A stretch of DNA of 64,000 nucleotides from Legionella massiliensis (GCF_000756815.1 NZ_CCVW01000001.1:982001-1046000), one strand, 5' to 3'; numbered from the stretch's first letter, positions 15,555-25,016 are shown. Numbers and translations are program-made. The notes: generated by a model from the sequence alone, not told the origin.

Positions 15555-16934
15555 ATGTTGCAAACAATTATCTTAAACCCTTCAAGCACGCATCAAGACA
15601 TTGAGCAAGTTAAACAAAAAATTTTAGGAATACCCACTGAGAAAACAAGCGTTGAATTTATTCTAGAAAGTCAGAACAACATTGCTGTATTTGAAACGCT
15701 TTTTCCTGCCTTAGCGTCCCATATTGGTACTGTGGCGGTAAGGATTAAAGACATCAAGCAACAAAGCGCTAATGACCTGCGAGCGGGTTTTTCTGGACTC
15801 AAAAATAGCTTTGTTAATTCAGTGGATTTAAACCTGAATAAATTGATCAGGAAAACTGGCGCAGAACTGCAGCAAGCTTTTAGCGGTTTTATAGGCAGTT
15901 CGGTCACTGCAGTGACCTTAAGCTGGAATGATTTGGGCAAAAAAAGTGGTGCAGGCTTGCAGCAAGCCTTTAGCGGATTTATAGGTACTCCCGTTAGATC
16001 CGTGGCTTTAAGCTGGAATAAATTTGACAAAAAAACGGGTGAAGAACTGGGGCAAGCCCTTAGCGGATTTATAGGTAGCCGCGTTACCTCAGTCGATCTA
16101 AGCAATAATGATTTTTGGCAAAAAAATGGTATAGAACTGCATCAAGCTTTTAAGGGATTTATAGGAACCTTAGTTAATTCCGTGGATTTAGGCTGGAATA
16201 AATTTAGTGAGAAAACTGGTGCGGAGCTGCAACAAGCTTTTAGCGGATTTATAGAGACCTCTGTGAGATCAGTGGTCTTAAGCTGGAATGGCTTTGGCAG
16301 AAAAAGTGGTGAAGAACTACAACAGGCCTTGAGCGGATTTAAAGGAAGTTTAGTTAATTCAGTGGATCTAAGCTGGAATTGTCTTTGGAAAATAAGTGGT
16401 GCAGAACTGCAGCAGGCGTTTAGCGGATTTATAGATAGCTGCGTTACCTCGTTGAATTTAAGCAGCAATAGCTTTGGTGTCAAAAGTAGTGCAGAACTAC
16501 AGCAAGCCTTCTTCAACTTACCAGCAACTATTCGTGAGCTTGATTTAAGTAATAACGGGTTGGGTAATAAAAGTCCCGAAGAGCTGGTCTCCATTATTTC
16601 CGCAATTCCTCCAACAGTGACTTATATCAACTTAGGTGGTAATAATCTTTTTCAAAACAAAACACCAGAAGCCAGGGATGCTCTGCTTAAGGCTCTATCC
16701 CCTTATAATAGTCATGGGCGTTTAAATCTAGATAGGAATGGAGAGCGCACTGCTGTTAGAGCGGCTTCATTACTGATTGATCTGGTCCGCCAAGAAAAAG
16801 TATCTGTAGATATAGCGAATGAGATTGCCTCCTGCCTTTATTCAAATCGGCCTTCTTTTTTTAGTGCCAATAAAATAAAAAGCTATCAAAGACAAAGCCA
16901 AGAGACTGCTTCAGTGGGTATAACAGTCTATTAA
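15555..16934 (+). CDS. Leucine-rich repeat protein, effector candidate
   Basis: 459 residues. After about 75 N-terminal residues come ten repeats of about 30 residues with the pattern V.SVDLSWN.F..K.GAELQQAFSGFIG, matching ribonuclease-inhibitor-like LRRs. The repeats run from about residue 78 to 375 and are very similar even at DNA level (90-bp units, about 15780-16520). The last two repeats (LDLSNNGLGNKSPEEL, INLGGNNLFQNKTPEA) are more divergent. A short helical tail of about 70 residues ends the protein. LRR proteins of this type in Legionella are often Dot/Icm substrates; the host target is unknown. The rest of the tail is unrecognised. Confidence 0.8.
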   Translation: MLQTIILNPSSTHQDIEQVKQKILGIPTEKTSVEFILESQNNIAVFETLFPALASHIGTVAVRIKDIKQQSANDLRAGFSGLKNSFVNSVDLNLNKLIRKTGAELQQAFSGFIGSSVTAVTLSWNDLGKKSGAGLQQAFSGFIGTPVRSVALSWNKFDKKTGEELGQALSGFIGSRVTSVDLSNNDFWQKNGIELHQAFKGFIGTLVNSVDLGWNKFSEKTGAELQQAFSGFIETSVRSVVLSWNGFGRKSGEELQQALSGFKGSLVNSVDLSWNCLWKISGAELQQAFSGFIDSCVTSLNLSSNSFGVKSSAELQQAFFNLPATIRELDLSNNGLGNKSPEELVSIISAIPPTVTYINLGGNNLFQNKTPEARDALLKALSPYNSHGRLNLDRNGERTAVRAASLLIDLVRQEKVSVDIANEIASCLYSNRPSFFSANKIKSYQRQSQETASVGITVY

Positions 16935-17007
16935 ACCGATTAAATTTTGGTAGATACCTCGGCACGATGTTAGAGTGTTATATTCCTCGAAGAACTCTAA
17001 ACTAGCG

Positions 17008-17736
17008 ATGATCACAATTCAGAATGTTTCTAAGTCGTTTGATGGGAATCTAACTTATGCGCTTAAAAACATTAGTTTCACCATCATTGATGGTGAAACA
17101 CTGGTATTGGTCGGTACTTCTGGGAGTGGGAAATCAACCTTATTAAAACTGATCATTCAAGCACTACAACCAACATCGGGGATGATATCAATTGATGGGA
17201 AGCGTATTGAGGATTACCCGAAAATTCAGTTGCGCCGCTCAATGGGTTTTGTATTTCAACATATTGGCTTATTTCCTCATCTGACTGTAGCCAAAAATAT
17301 AGCGCTTCCCTTGCAACTGATAAATATTCCTAAAACGCAGCGTATGAGGCGTGTTTATCAATTGTTAGAGCTTGTTAATCTGCAACCCGAACACTATGTT
17401 GGGCGCTATCCTGATGAGTTATCAGGGGGTGAACAACAGCGGGTCGGTGTTGCTCGAGCTCTGGCGACCAATCCCAATTATATTTTAATGGATGAACCCT
17501 TTGCCGCTTTGGACAACATTACACGCGAAGCAATGCAAAATGAAATTATTGCCTTAAAAAGAAAAATCAATAAAACAATTATTTTCGTCACCCATGATAT
17601 TAATGAAGCCTTTCGTTTAGCGGATCGCGTAGCCATCTTGCATCAGGGCAGTCTTGAACAAGTTGGCAGTAAAGAAGAGGTAGTCACTTATCCTGCTAGC
17701 GATTTTGTTAAGCAATTGCTTAGGGTGGCTAAATGA
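17008..17736 (+). CDS. ABC importer ATP-binding protein, osmoprotectant (OpuCA/ProV-like)
   Basis: 242 residues from the ATG of MITIQNVSK; an in-frame GTG 11 codons upstream is less likely because the family starts at this strand. Walker A is GTSGSGKST, the Q-loop VFQHIGLFPHLTV, the signature LSGGEQQRVGVARA, Walker B YILMDEPFAALD, and the H-loop ITHD-like VTHDINEA. The C-terminus lacks long CBS domains. It overlaps the permease gene by four bases (ATGA). Together they form a two-gene importer for choline, glycine betaine or a related quaternary amine. Confidence 0.88.
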   Translation: MITIQNVSKSFDGNLTYALKNISFTIIDGETLVLVGTSGSGKSTLLKLIIQALQPTSGMISIDGKRIEDYPKIQLRRSMGFVFQHIGLFPHLTVAKNIALPLQLINIPKTQRMRRVYQLLELVNLQPEHYVGRYPDELSGGEQQRVGVARALATNPNYILMDEPFAALDNITREAMQNEIIALKRKINKTIIFVTHDINEAFRLADRVAILHQGSLEQVGSKEEVVTYPASDFVKQLLRVAK

Positions 17737-19286
17737 ATAATTATTGGCAATTCTTAAATTCACATTTAGCTGAAATATACACCAAGCTAAGTGAACATAT
17801 TGCCATCTCTGTTTCAGCTATGCTTCTAGCTATCCTGCTTGGTGTTAGCTTAGGACTGCTAATCAGCTCTTTGCCAAGGTTTAGGCCTGTTATCCTGGGC
17901 ATGACGAGTCTATTCCAAACGATACCAAGTATTGCCTTATTAGGATTTTTGATTCCCTTTGTAGGGATAGGTTTGCTCCCCACCTTAATTGCTCTCGTTA
18001 TCTATGCTTTATTACCAATTACTGCCAATACTTATACTGGCTTAAAGGGCGTTTCATCAGACTATTTAGAGGTTGCAAATAGCTTAGGTTTTACCCGTTG
18101 GCAACGCTTAGCCCTTATCGAATTTCCGCTTGCGTTGCCCGTTATCATGGCGGGTATTAGAACATCCATGGCCATGACTATTGGTATTACTACAATCGCA
18201 GCTTTTATAGGTGCAGGCGGCTTAGGGGATTTTATTACTCAGGGCTTATCATTAAATGATCCTCAGCTCATTTTGTTAGGTGTAATTCCAGTCGCCTTGC
18301 TTGCTTTAATCATCGACTATGTCCTTGCAACCCTGACCCTATTGCTATCGCCGCGCAGCCGTTTAAGGTTGCGCCTTAAAAAAACAAAAATAGCGCTGGT
18401 CTGTTTTGTCATCAGCAGCTTGCTTTTTTTTGCTACTGACAACTGGATTGCTGCAGCTAAAAACTCCAAAAACCAGATTGTAATTGCGACGAAAGATTTT
18501 ACGGAACAATACGTATTAGGCTATTTGATGGCTGAGTTAATTGAGGCAAAAACAGATTTACAGGTTGTTAAGAAATTTAATTTTGGAACTACAGCGATTT
18601 TACAAAATGCACTAGAAGCAGGGCAAATTGACCTCTATCCCGAATATACCGGCACAGCTTATCTTGTTGTACTTAAAAAAGAGCAAATTAAAAGCTCACA
18701 ACAAACCTATGATGAGGTTCGCAATCTCTACAAGAAAAATTTTGATTTGATCTGGTTAGCCCCCTTTGGATTTGAGAATTCCGAAGCCTTGGCTGTTAAG
18801 GACGAATTTGCCCAGCAACACCATTTGCAGAATCTGAGTGATTTGAGCCTCATTGCCAATGAGCTCATACTCGCCGCGCCAGCAGAATTCCTTAAACGTC
18901 CTGATGGCTTACCAGGACTTAGCCAGAAATATCATCTTGGTTTTGCGAAAATCGTACAGATGCAAACAAATCTGGTTTATCAAGCGATTAAGCACGATAA
19001 GGTACAAGTTATTGAGGCTTTTACAACGGATGGCAGGGTGCCTGAGTTTCAACTTCGTCTATTAAAGGATGATCAGCATTTTTATCCGCCTTATGATGCT
19101 GCTCCGGTTGTCCGCAGCCTTATCCTTAAACAATATCCCCAAGTTGCTTTAGCCTTGGCGCCCTTACTTGGGCGCCTCGATAATAAAACAATGCAAGATT
19201 TAAATTATCTGGTCGACGTCAAAAAAATCAGCCCGGAGAAAGTTGCCCATGATTTTTTAGTCAGGCAAAAACTTATCCCAAACTAA
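17733..19286 (+). CDS. Osmoprotectant ABC transporter permease fused to substrate-binding domain
   Basis: 517 residues. Residues 1-215 are a BPD-type permease with about six membrane helices and the EAA-like loop SDYLEVANSLGFTRWQRLALIEFPLALP. A further helix near 225-245 links to a glycine betaine/choline-binding (OpuAC/OsmoX) domain beginning IVIATKDFTEQYVLGYLMAELIE. That domain has the DLYPEYTGTAY motif. The permease-binding protein fusion is a known arrangement in this family, with the binding domain tethered outside the inner membrane. Four-base overlap with the ATPase gene indicates coupled translation. Confidence 0.88.
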   Translation: MNNYWQFLNSHLAEIYTKLSEHIAISVSAMLLAILLGVSLGLLISSLPRFRPVILGMTSLFQTIPSIALLGFLIPFVGIGLLPTLIALVIYALLPITANTYTGLKGVSSDYLEVANSLGFTRWQRLALIEFPLALPVIMAGIRTSMAMTIGITTIAAFIGAGGLGDFITQGLSLNDPQLILLGVIPVALLALIIDYVLATLTLLLSPRSRLRLRLKKTKIALVCFVISSLLFFATDNWIAAAKNSKNQIVIATKDFTEQYVLGYLMAELIEAKTDLQVVKKFNFGTTAILQNALEAGQIDLYPEYTGTAYLVVLKKEQIKSSQQTYDEVRNLYKKNFDLIWLAPFGFENSEALAVKDEFAQQHHLQNLSDLSLIANELILAAPAEFLKRPDGLPGLSQKYHLGFAKIVQMQTNLVYQAIKHDKVQVIEAFTTDGRVPEFQLRLLKDDQHFYPPYDAAPVVRSLILKQYPQVALALAPLLGRLDNKTMQDLNYLVDVKKISPEKVAHDFLVRQKLIPN

Positions 19287-19380
19287 CTTCGGCAAGGTTT
19301 TCCCCTTGCATAGTCCGTTGACTCCCTTAAATGTTTTACTTTCCTTTTGGGAATGAGTTAATCAGTTTTTCTTAAGCATC

Positions 19381-19764
19381 TTATATCGTTGCTGTATTGG
19401 TCGCATTTTTCTCGACAATAGTTACAATCAATCCATCAAGCTCTATCATTTGCCGAGCAATGTCTTCATGGGCTGTCTTGGTTTCAAACGCTAAACTTGC
19501 CAATTGCATTCGCTCATCGGGAGAGAGTAGGGTGGAGTTTGACAATTTATCAAGCCAGGCGTCTTTTAGTTGTTGGAATGGAGCAAGCTTTTGTTCTAAT
19601 GACTTAGCCTTAGTGATAAGCGCATGCATATCATCCAAATCTGTATTTTCCTCTTTGCAACAACTGATTGCTCTGGTAATTGAACCCTTAGCGTCGCTTA
19701 TTTTTTTTTCAAATTGTTTGTTAAACATTGCAATTTCATGATTTGGTGTGCCTTTATTCCACAT
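19381..19764 (-). CDS. Small coiled-coil protein of unknown function
   Basis: 127 residues, strongly helical, with heptad-like stretches such as ITKAKSLEQKLAPFQQLKDAWLDKL. There is no signal peptide or membrane segment. The N-terminus MWNKGTPNHEI resembles that of the upstream neighbour (MWDKTSGLTEA). Both lie on the minus strand in the 19.4-24.5 kb block, 160 bp apart. It may be a member of an effector or chaperone-like pair, but nothing shows that directly. Not recognised. Confidence 0.6.
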   Translation of the reverse strand: MWNKGTPNHEIAMFNKQFEKKISDAKGSITRAISCCKEENTDLDDMHALITKAKSLEQKLAPFQQLKDAWLDKLSNSTLLSPDERMQLASLAFETKTAHEDIARQMIELDGLIVTIVEKNATNTATI

Positions 19765-19855
19765 GATTTTTTTCCTTATCTCAATGTTATTCGGCGTTGT
19801 TGCATATTCTGTAAGCTGGGCTTGTCGCCAAGATAAGAATACCCCCTCACCCTAG

Positions 19856-19892
19856 CCAGTTAAGGGCATTTGTCATTCCTTAACTTAATGCC
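19856..19892. repeat. Deletion remnant of a family A element
   Basis: CCAGTTAAGGGCATTTGTCATT joined directly to CCTTAACTTAATGCC. Both outer ends of family A are kept and the hairpin core is missing, so this is an internally deleted fossil copy. Confidence 0.55.
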
Positions 19893-19924
19893 TATACGCC
19901 TACAGTACTCTTTCCCTAATTATC

Positions 19925-21571
19925 TTAGCCTTTATAGAAAGTAGTCGTCGTAACATGTTCTTGTTCTAGCTCTGGCTTGTCAAACGCCTTTACGCTTTCT
20001 TGAAAGCGTGTTTTATATTTTTGAAAGGCTTGAGCCTTTTTAGATAAATCCCCTTCTTCCAGCGCTAGGTCTTCATATTTGCCATAAGCTTTTTTTCCAG
20101 TTTGGACTTCTTCAGCAAGATGATTTGCAGCACTCACCTTCACTTCTTTTGTGCGTCCTGTCTCAGGTTTAATATCTCTAAACTCAACCCAGGCATCTCG
20201 CAGAGGGGAGTCAGAGCGCTCATCACGATAGTGTTCAATATCGCTTTTCAGGCCGCGGAGCGACTGAATTGATTCAGAAAGGTTATTTTCTAAATTTTTA
20301 TATTGTTGGATAAGTTCTTCAACTTGTTTAATTTGAGCATTTACATCCTCATAAAAAGACGCATCATTGCATCCTTTTTCTCTGGCATCTAATTTAAGGG
20401 TTTCTAATCTTTCTAATAAGGCTTGGGGATTTTGTAGACTCAACTGTTGCTGATAAGTTTGCAATTCATTGATATTGAAATGCCCGCCTTTATTCAACTC
20501 ATGGGCAATCTGGGCAAAGGCTTTATGTTTTGAAATTCTATCCTGATTAATATTAGAGAGAGCTAAAGTAAGACTGGTAACTAGGGGCGTTAAGACATCG
20601 CCCACTTTTGTAAGTACTTTTTCGGTAAATAACATAGCTCTACTCAAAGCATCATCACCAAGATCATTATTTGCAACTCTATCGATCCTAGCATCAACCT
20701 CTTTCTCACGTTCAACACGTTTAGCACCAGAAACATTTTTAAGATGAGCTATCTCCTTTTTTTCTGTGATGTAGGTATCAATATTCTCGGCATAGCTTTC
20801 ATTTTTGCTAATATCAAAATCATTTGTGGGTTGAAGCGAACTCGCAAGTTGGCTAGTCGCTACTGCAACTTGGGCAAAAGATAAGACCTCTCTACCAACT
20901 TGGCTAAAACTAGACCAGAAACTGTTTTCTTCCTCAGGGGGTTTTTCTTTAGTTATCTGGTTTTCTTGCTTACCGCCTTTCTTGTTCACTTCTGGTTTAG
21001 AATCGCGATTCTTAGTTGATTTAGTATCCATATTTTCAGTTTCTTTGGGTTTTCCCTTGTCTGAACCTTTCAATGAGCGCTTGATTTCATTTTTGACCTC
21101 TTCACCTATTAATGACTTCACTGTTTCACTAAAGAAGCTTTTTATATTATCTAAGGCCTTGCCCGCTTTGTTAATGGGATTTTTAAGTTCATCTATGGTC
21201 GTTATGCTATCAACGGCCGTTGTAAAAACATTTTTCCTATAGCGCGTACACTGCTCAGAACTAATTTTTTTATGCTCTTCCAGAATGCCCAAAATTTGGT
21301 GAATAGCGAAGGCCTTGGTCTTTACGTCTGCCTGAATGCTTTCGGCGTAGTTTCCCGTACGAGTTAAAATATTCATATTGGGCACTAAGGATTGCAGTGA
21401 CTCTATTAGAATGCTTGAAATGTCAGGTACTTCTGGTACAGAAATTCCTAACTTATCCAAATAAGGCGCCATTTGCATCAGCATTAATGCATCAGGGTCC
21501 TTTCTCACATCGTTGACTACCTGATTGACCCCAGAAATAGCTTCAGTTAGCCCGCTAGTTTTATCCCACAT
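19925..21571 (-). CDS. Large coiled-coil protein, effector candidate
   Basis: 548 residues, mainly charged helix. An acidic/basic low-complexity linker (KGKPKETENMDTKSTKNRDS and following) lies near residues 170-210. Coiled-coil stretches occupy about 265-460. The C-terminus is charged (KAFDKPELEQEHVTTTTFYKG), compatible with but not proof of a Dot/Icm secretion signal, for which an E-rich block followed by small residues is usual. No enzyme motif was found. It begins MWDK, like the small protein downstream. Function unknown. Confidence 0.7.
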   Translation of the reverse strand: MWDKTSGLTEAISGVNQVVNDVRKDPDALMLMQMAPYLDKLGISVPEVPDISSILIESLQSLVPNMNILTRTGNYAESIQADVKTKAFAIHQILGILEEHKKISSEQCTRYRKNVFTTAVDSITTIDELKNPINKAGKALDNIKSFFSETVKSLIGEEVKNEIKRSLKGSDKGKPKETENMDTKSTKNRDSKPEVNKKGGKQENQITKEKPPEEENSFWSSFSQVGREVLSFAQVAVATSQLASSLQPTNDFDISKNESYAENIDTYITEKKEIAHLKNVSGAKRVEREKEVDARIDRVANNDLGDDALSRAMLFTEKVLTKVGDVLTPLVTSLTLALSNINQDRISKHKAFAQIAHELNKGGHFNINELQTYQQQLSLQNPQALLERLETLKLDAREKGCNDASFYEDVNAQIKQVEELIQQYKNLENNLSESIQSLRGLKSDIEHYRDERSDSPLRDAWVEFRDIKPETGRTKEVKVSAANHLAEEVQTGKKAYGKYEDLALEEGDLSKKAQAFQKYKTRFQESVKAFDKPELEQEHVTTTTFYKG

Positions 21572-21697
21572 AAGAACACCATATAAAAAATACAGGATAT
21601 ATGCATAATTATAATACAGTGTGGTGTGTTTTTTGTTTGATTGGTCTGAATATTAAAACAGGAATGTAGTAGAGCAGCCCATTAGGAATCCAGTCCT

Positions 21698-21779
21698 GTC
21701 ATTGCGAGAAACAACGTGACGAAGCAAACCAGAGTTCGGTGCTTTGAACCTTGGATTGCTTCACTCCATTCGCAATGAC
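21698..21779. repeat. Palindromic repeat, GTCATTGCGAG..CGCAATGAC
   Basis: Ends GTCATTGCGAG and CGCAATGAC with internal GTGACGAAGCAAACC and GGATTGCTTCACTCC forming a long imperfect hairpin. It is the longer form of the repeat at 5027-5060. Confidence 0.65.
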
Positions 21780-21833
21780 GAAGGGTTGTGTTCCTAATGA
21801 CAGACAGGGGTAACCATTAAGTAGCACTTAACA

Positions 21834-22076
21834 TCAGGGGCGTGGGCTACTAGATTCTGGTTCCTTAGGCTGATCTGCTAGTTCAGTTTGGGTGTCTTTA
21901 GGCCCTAAATTATTTCGTTGGGCATCCAGTTCTTCCACTGTATCAACAGGACTACCTATTTGTGTATCAAGATAGAGTCGTTTTATTCTTGATGGATTAT
22001 TTACCGGAGCAAAATTAATTTCGGCTTCAGATTGTTTCTTAATCTCATGCCATTTAGATTGTGCTGGCTTAGACAT
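21834..22076 (-). CDS. Small hydrophilic protein of unknown function
   Basis: 80 residues from the ATG with GAGG seven bases upstream; an ATG 13 codons earlier has no ribosome site. The protein is polar, with a Pro/Glu/Ser-rich C-terminus (ADQPKEPESSSPRP). No domain is recognised. It follows the next upstream minus-strand gene by 60 bp and may be co-transcribed with it. Confidence 0.55.
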   Translation of the reverse strand: MSKPAQSKWHEIKKQSEAEINFAPVNNPSRIKRLYLDTQIGSPVDTVEELDAQRNNLGPKDTQTELADQPKEPESSSPRP

Positions 22077-22136
22077 AAGGGCCTCGAAAAAATAGGACTT
22101 AATGAAAGTATACACCTTTTGTGGTCTTATTTTAAC

Positions 22137-23450
22137 CTAACTGGTTAAAACACGTTGCGGCTCTGTGGTTAAATCTGGCTCTTGCTCTTGTCTCAACTCC
22201 GTTAGGTTTGTTTTGTAGGATTGCTGTTGAGGTTGTACTTGGTTGGCTAGAAACTGATTATATCCAGGGTGATTTACTAACATTTGCTCGAAACGTTGAA
22301 ATTTAGCAGTTATCTTGGCAGTTACCTGCTGTTTACAGGTAGGATCGTCAATTGTATCTTCTAAAAGCTGAAAGATAGCCGGTTTATTTAGCAGCATTTT
22401 CTGCCAAAGGCCATACAACTCCGCCATGTTCGCCTCTGTCTTTAACTCTTTGTTGTGAAAATCTTCTGTTTGCCAGTTAGGGGATTCAAAATTTTGTGGA
22501 TTATGAGGGTTCTCAAGGTCTTCTTGGCTAAACGAATATTGCTCAGCAGCAGTTCCTTTCACATTGAATATCAGAGTAGCAATGGCCCCATCATTGTCAA
22601 TTTTGACAAAATTTCCTTTAGAATCGACGCCCATACTCTCTACTCTGAGATCTGCCTCTTCCAAGAACATGCTCAAAAATAAAGTAGGCAATACTCCTTT
22701 GAATCCATTTTCCTCTAACTTGGCGATTGGTTGGGGATTATTCATATTTGTAAATCCCTCTACCTCTTTGGAAAGAACAATGGCATGTTTTCCATCTTCG
22801 CTAAGTAGATACTTGGATTGAGGCAGGTGATTACCAAGGAGCATGCGGTAGGTTTCACTGATAAATACTTCTAATTGAACACGGGGTAATTTGGAAATGT
22901 CTTTTTTCTTGGCGTACCATACCGAAGAGTCGTCTCTTGTTTCCGTTACTGTATAAACATCAGAAGACACAAAAGTATTTCCAGTAGAGGAGTAGACTCT
23001 TTCCGCATCTCTCATTGCAAAATCAGATGGGTTTGCCTGATAGGGTTTTAAAAGGGTTGGTTGGGGGAGAACACTTTCACGATTTTCAGCAAAGTCCTTA
23101 ACTGCCTCACGTGCTTTTCTGTTGGTTGAAATAAAGGTTGTTTCGCTTTTCGTTAAATTGTCAGGACTATAAGCATCCAATAGATCATATTGTATCTCGC
23201 CCAGTTCACCATTATTTGCTGCCGGATTCTCAGCATCCTCTATGAGCTCTTCGTAGCTCAGAATAACCAAGTTTTGTTCTAACTCAGCTTGAGTAGGATA
23301 GAGATTTCTTTCCCTTAGTTCATTTATTATTGTTTCAACATCTTTGCAGCCAGAGGTCAGGACGATTCTACAGTCTGGTCTTAATAAATCTTGGAGGGCT
23401 TTTTCAACGTTATTTGGTGGAAAATCCCAGTCAATAATGATGGTTTTCAT
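22137..23450 (-). CDS. Atypical kinase-fold candidate, effector-like
   Basis: 437 residues from MKTIIIDWDFPP; a TTG or ATG 13 codons earlier is possible. Residues about 170-300 have the layout of HipA/PI-kinase-like folds. A lysine-bearing strand (VWYAKKKDISKLP) is followed by an acidic helix (QLEVFISETYRMLLG). Further on, LEEADLRVESMGVDSKGNFVKIDNDGA would carry the catalytic and metal-binding acidic residues (VKIDNDGA as the DFG-like position). The C-terminus is a helical Gln-rich tail. This assignment rests on pattern only. Position in a minus-strand effector-like block supports a secreted role. Confidence 0.6.
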   Translation of the reverse strand: MKTIIIDWDFPPNNVEKALQDLLRPDCRIVLTSGCKDVETIINELRERNLYPTQAELEQNLVILSYEELIEDAENPAANNGELGEIQYDLLDAYSPDNLTKSETTFISTNRKAREAVKDFAENRESVLPQPTLLKPYQANPSDFAMRDAERVYSSTGNTFVSSDVYTVTETRDDSSVWYAKKKDISKLPRVQLEVFISETYRMLLGNHLPQSKYLLSEDGKHAIVLSKEVEGFTNMNNPQPIAKLEENGFKGVLPTLFLSMFLEEADLRVESMGVDSKGNFVKIDNDGAIATLIFNVKGTAAEQYSFSQEDLENPHNPQNFESPNWQTEDFHNKELKTEANMAELYGLWQKMLLNKPAIFQLLEDTIDDPTCKQQVTAKITAKFQRFEQMLVNHPGYNQFLANQVQPQQQSYKTNLTELRQEQEPDLTTEPQRVLTS

Positions 23451-23557
23451 TGAAAATTTCTCATAGAGGCTACATCTAAAGATTAGCACAGTATGAGCAT
23501 TTTGATTTTTTAAGCGTCTTTTTGTTTATTATGTATTCACTGATGAGCAGTTGATTA

Positions 23558-24496
23558 TCATCTGGTTGCCAAAACAGGAAGATTATTTGCTGTTAGCTGT
23601 TCTTGAAGCCATGATTTGAGGATGTCTAAATCATCCAATCTTGCCTCATAGAGGCTCTCCATTGCGCTTAAATCAATAGATACCCAATTCGACCATGTTG
23701 CTGCATCACGAATTACTCCTGATCTTACAGCTGCAAGCTGAGCGCCTTTGTATATCGCATAATCGCTCCCTAATTTAGACAGCGTACTAAACCAGTTTTC
23801 GTTCTCGTGGCTTATCCAATTATAAAATTGCTTTGATGCATTAGGTTGGGTACTGAATTTATGTCGAGGCTCAAAAGGTGTATCCGAGCAGTATTCATAA
23901 ACAACATGCATAGGAAGAAGTTTTTGCGCGCCGCCAACCTTGGTTCGCCAAAGCAGATCTAATTCTTCCCAATTCACTAGCCTTGCATTGGAGCGATTAA
24001 TCTGGGTATCAAGTGCATCAATGATGGTATTTTCGAAATCAAAATGTTTCTCTATAAATTCTTCACCATTGAGCTGATAGTGAACCCCTTTTTCTTGGAC
24101 CTGCTTATATTGGCGGTCTAACTCGCTGAATATAGCCTTAGACCCTTCGTTCTGCGCTAAACAATCAAGCATTTTGGTCCATAGATGTTTATCCAGCGCC
24201 CAAAGTGCGTATTCAAAACCCGAAATATCTGCAAAGGTTCTACCGGTTCCATCTGTCACAGAACCTCTTTTAATAAGAAGATTGCTGTTTTTTTCTAATA
24301 GCTTTTTAACGGTTTCGTGATCGCTATTTACAACAGCCTGTAAGAATCGATCAACCTCCAACATTGGCTGAAATAAAGACCAGTTCTGTGTTGAGGTCGA
24401 AGCAAGATTGACTAAATCGGTGATTGATATTTTCTTCTTTATTTCCTGCCGGGTATCAGGGGCTAAGGAAGAAAATAATTCGGTTTTAAGATGCAC
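23558..24496 (-). CDS. F-box-like / ankyrin-like effector candidate
   Basis: 312 residues. The N-terminus (LFSSLAPDTRQEIKKKISITDLVNLASTS) resembles an F-box helix set. It is followed by one or two ankyrin-like helices (FLQAVVNSDHETVKKLLEKN). Then comes the TGRTFADISGFEYALWALD motif, which I know from several uncharacterised Legionella proteins. The remainder is helical with no enzyme motif. An F-box would recruit the host SKP1-cullin ligase; this is inference. It is the most upstream gene of the 19.4-24.5 kb minus-strand block. Confidence 0.65.
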   Translation of the reverse strand: MHLKTELFSSLAPDTRQEIKKKISITDLVNLASTSTQNWSLFQPMLEVDRFLQAVVNSDHETVKKLLEKNSNLLIKRGSVTDGTGRTFADISGFEYALWALDKHLWTKMLDCLAQNEGSKAIFSELDRQYKQVQEKGVHYQLNGEEFIEKHFDFENTIIDALDTQINRSNARLVNWEELDLLWRTKVGGAQKLLPMHVVYEYCSDTPFEPRHKFSTQPNASKQFYNWISHENENWFSTLSKLGSDYAIYKGAQLAAVRSGVIRDAATWSNWVSIDLSAMESLYEARLDDLDILKSWLQEQLTANNLPVLATR

Positions 24497-24761
24497 AAAT
24501 TATGCCTTTTTTGGTTAATGTTTGATTATATCATACGAGATGTGAGATTTGAGAATGATTGCTAGAAATAGGAGAGGGCAGTTGCAAATTCCACTTCCTG
24601 TGGTCAATACATCCTTGTATTGTTTCCCTTTAAGGACTTCACTGTCCCGAAATTTGCAACTTCCAACAATATTAGTATGGCTTAATTCAGGCTGTTCGTC
24701 ATTAAGACATGTTTGGTAAATCTTGTAAGAAATGTCTTACAAAAAATCAGGTGCTCGTTTT

Positions 24762-24999
24762 GTTCGAAGACGATATGTCCTCTCTCCCCTTGGGGAGAGA
24801 GTTAGAGAGATACTGCGATTAAGTTAAGGAAGGTTCTGTCATTCCCGCGAAGGCGGGAAACTATTTCTAGCTAAGCACAGTGCCAATGTAGAGATGGTTT
24901 CCCGCCTTCGCGAGAATGACAAATGCCCTTAACTTAATGGCAGTGAGAGTTAGAGAGAGGGGGAGATGCGGCATAAATTTACTTAAGCCGACGCCATTG
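24762..24999. repeat. Family C element interrupted by a family A element
   Basis: GTTCGAAGACGATATGTCCT at the left and TTTACTTAAGCCGACGCCATTG at the right match the 6193-6310 element. The left end is altered. The 134-bp family A copy sits inside it between 14-bp direct repeats. The rest of the 24497-25016 gap shows no gene. Confidence 0.7.
24811..24944. mobile_element. Family A MITE-like element, copy 3, with direct-repeat target duplication
   Basis: The element begins TACTGCGATTAAGTTAAGG and ends CCTTAACTTAATGGCAGT. It is flanked exactly by GAGAGTTAGAGAGA at 24797-24810 and 24945-24958. The uninterrupted sequence at 6193-6310 has this motif once, so the duplication arose on insertion. Confidence 0.75.
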
Positions 25000-25016
25000 A
25001 TAGGGCACAATCAGCA

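Noticed and set aside
15671-16594. Two long minus-strand frames (144 and 150 codons) opposite the LRR gene
   Set aside because: They mirror the 90-bp repeat units of the LRR gene, have repetitive Pro/Leu/Ser-rich translations and no ribosome sites.
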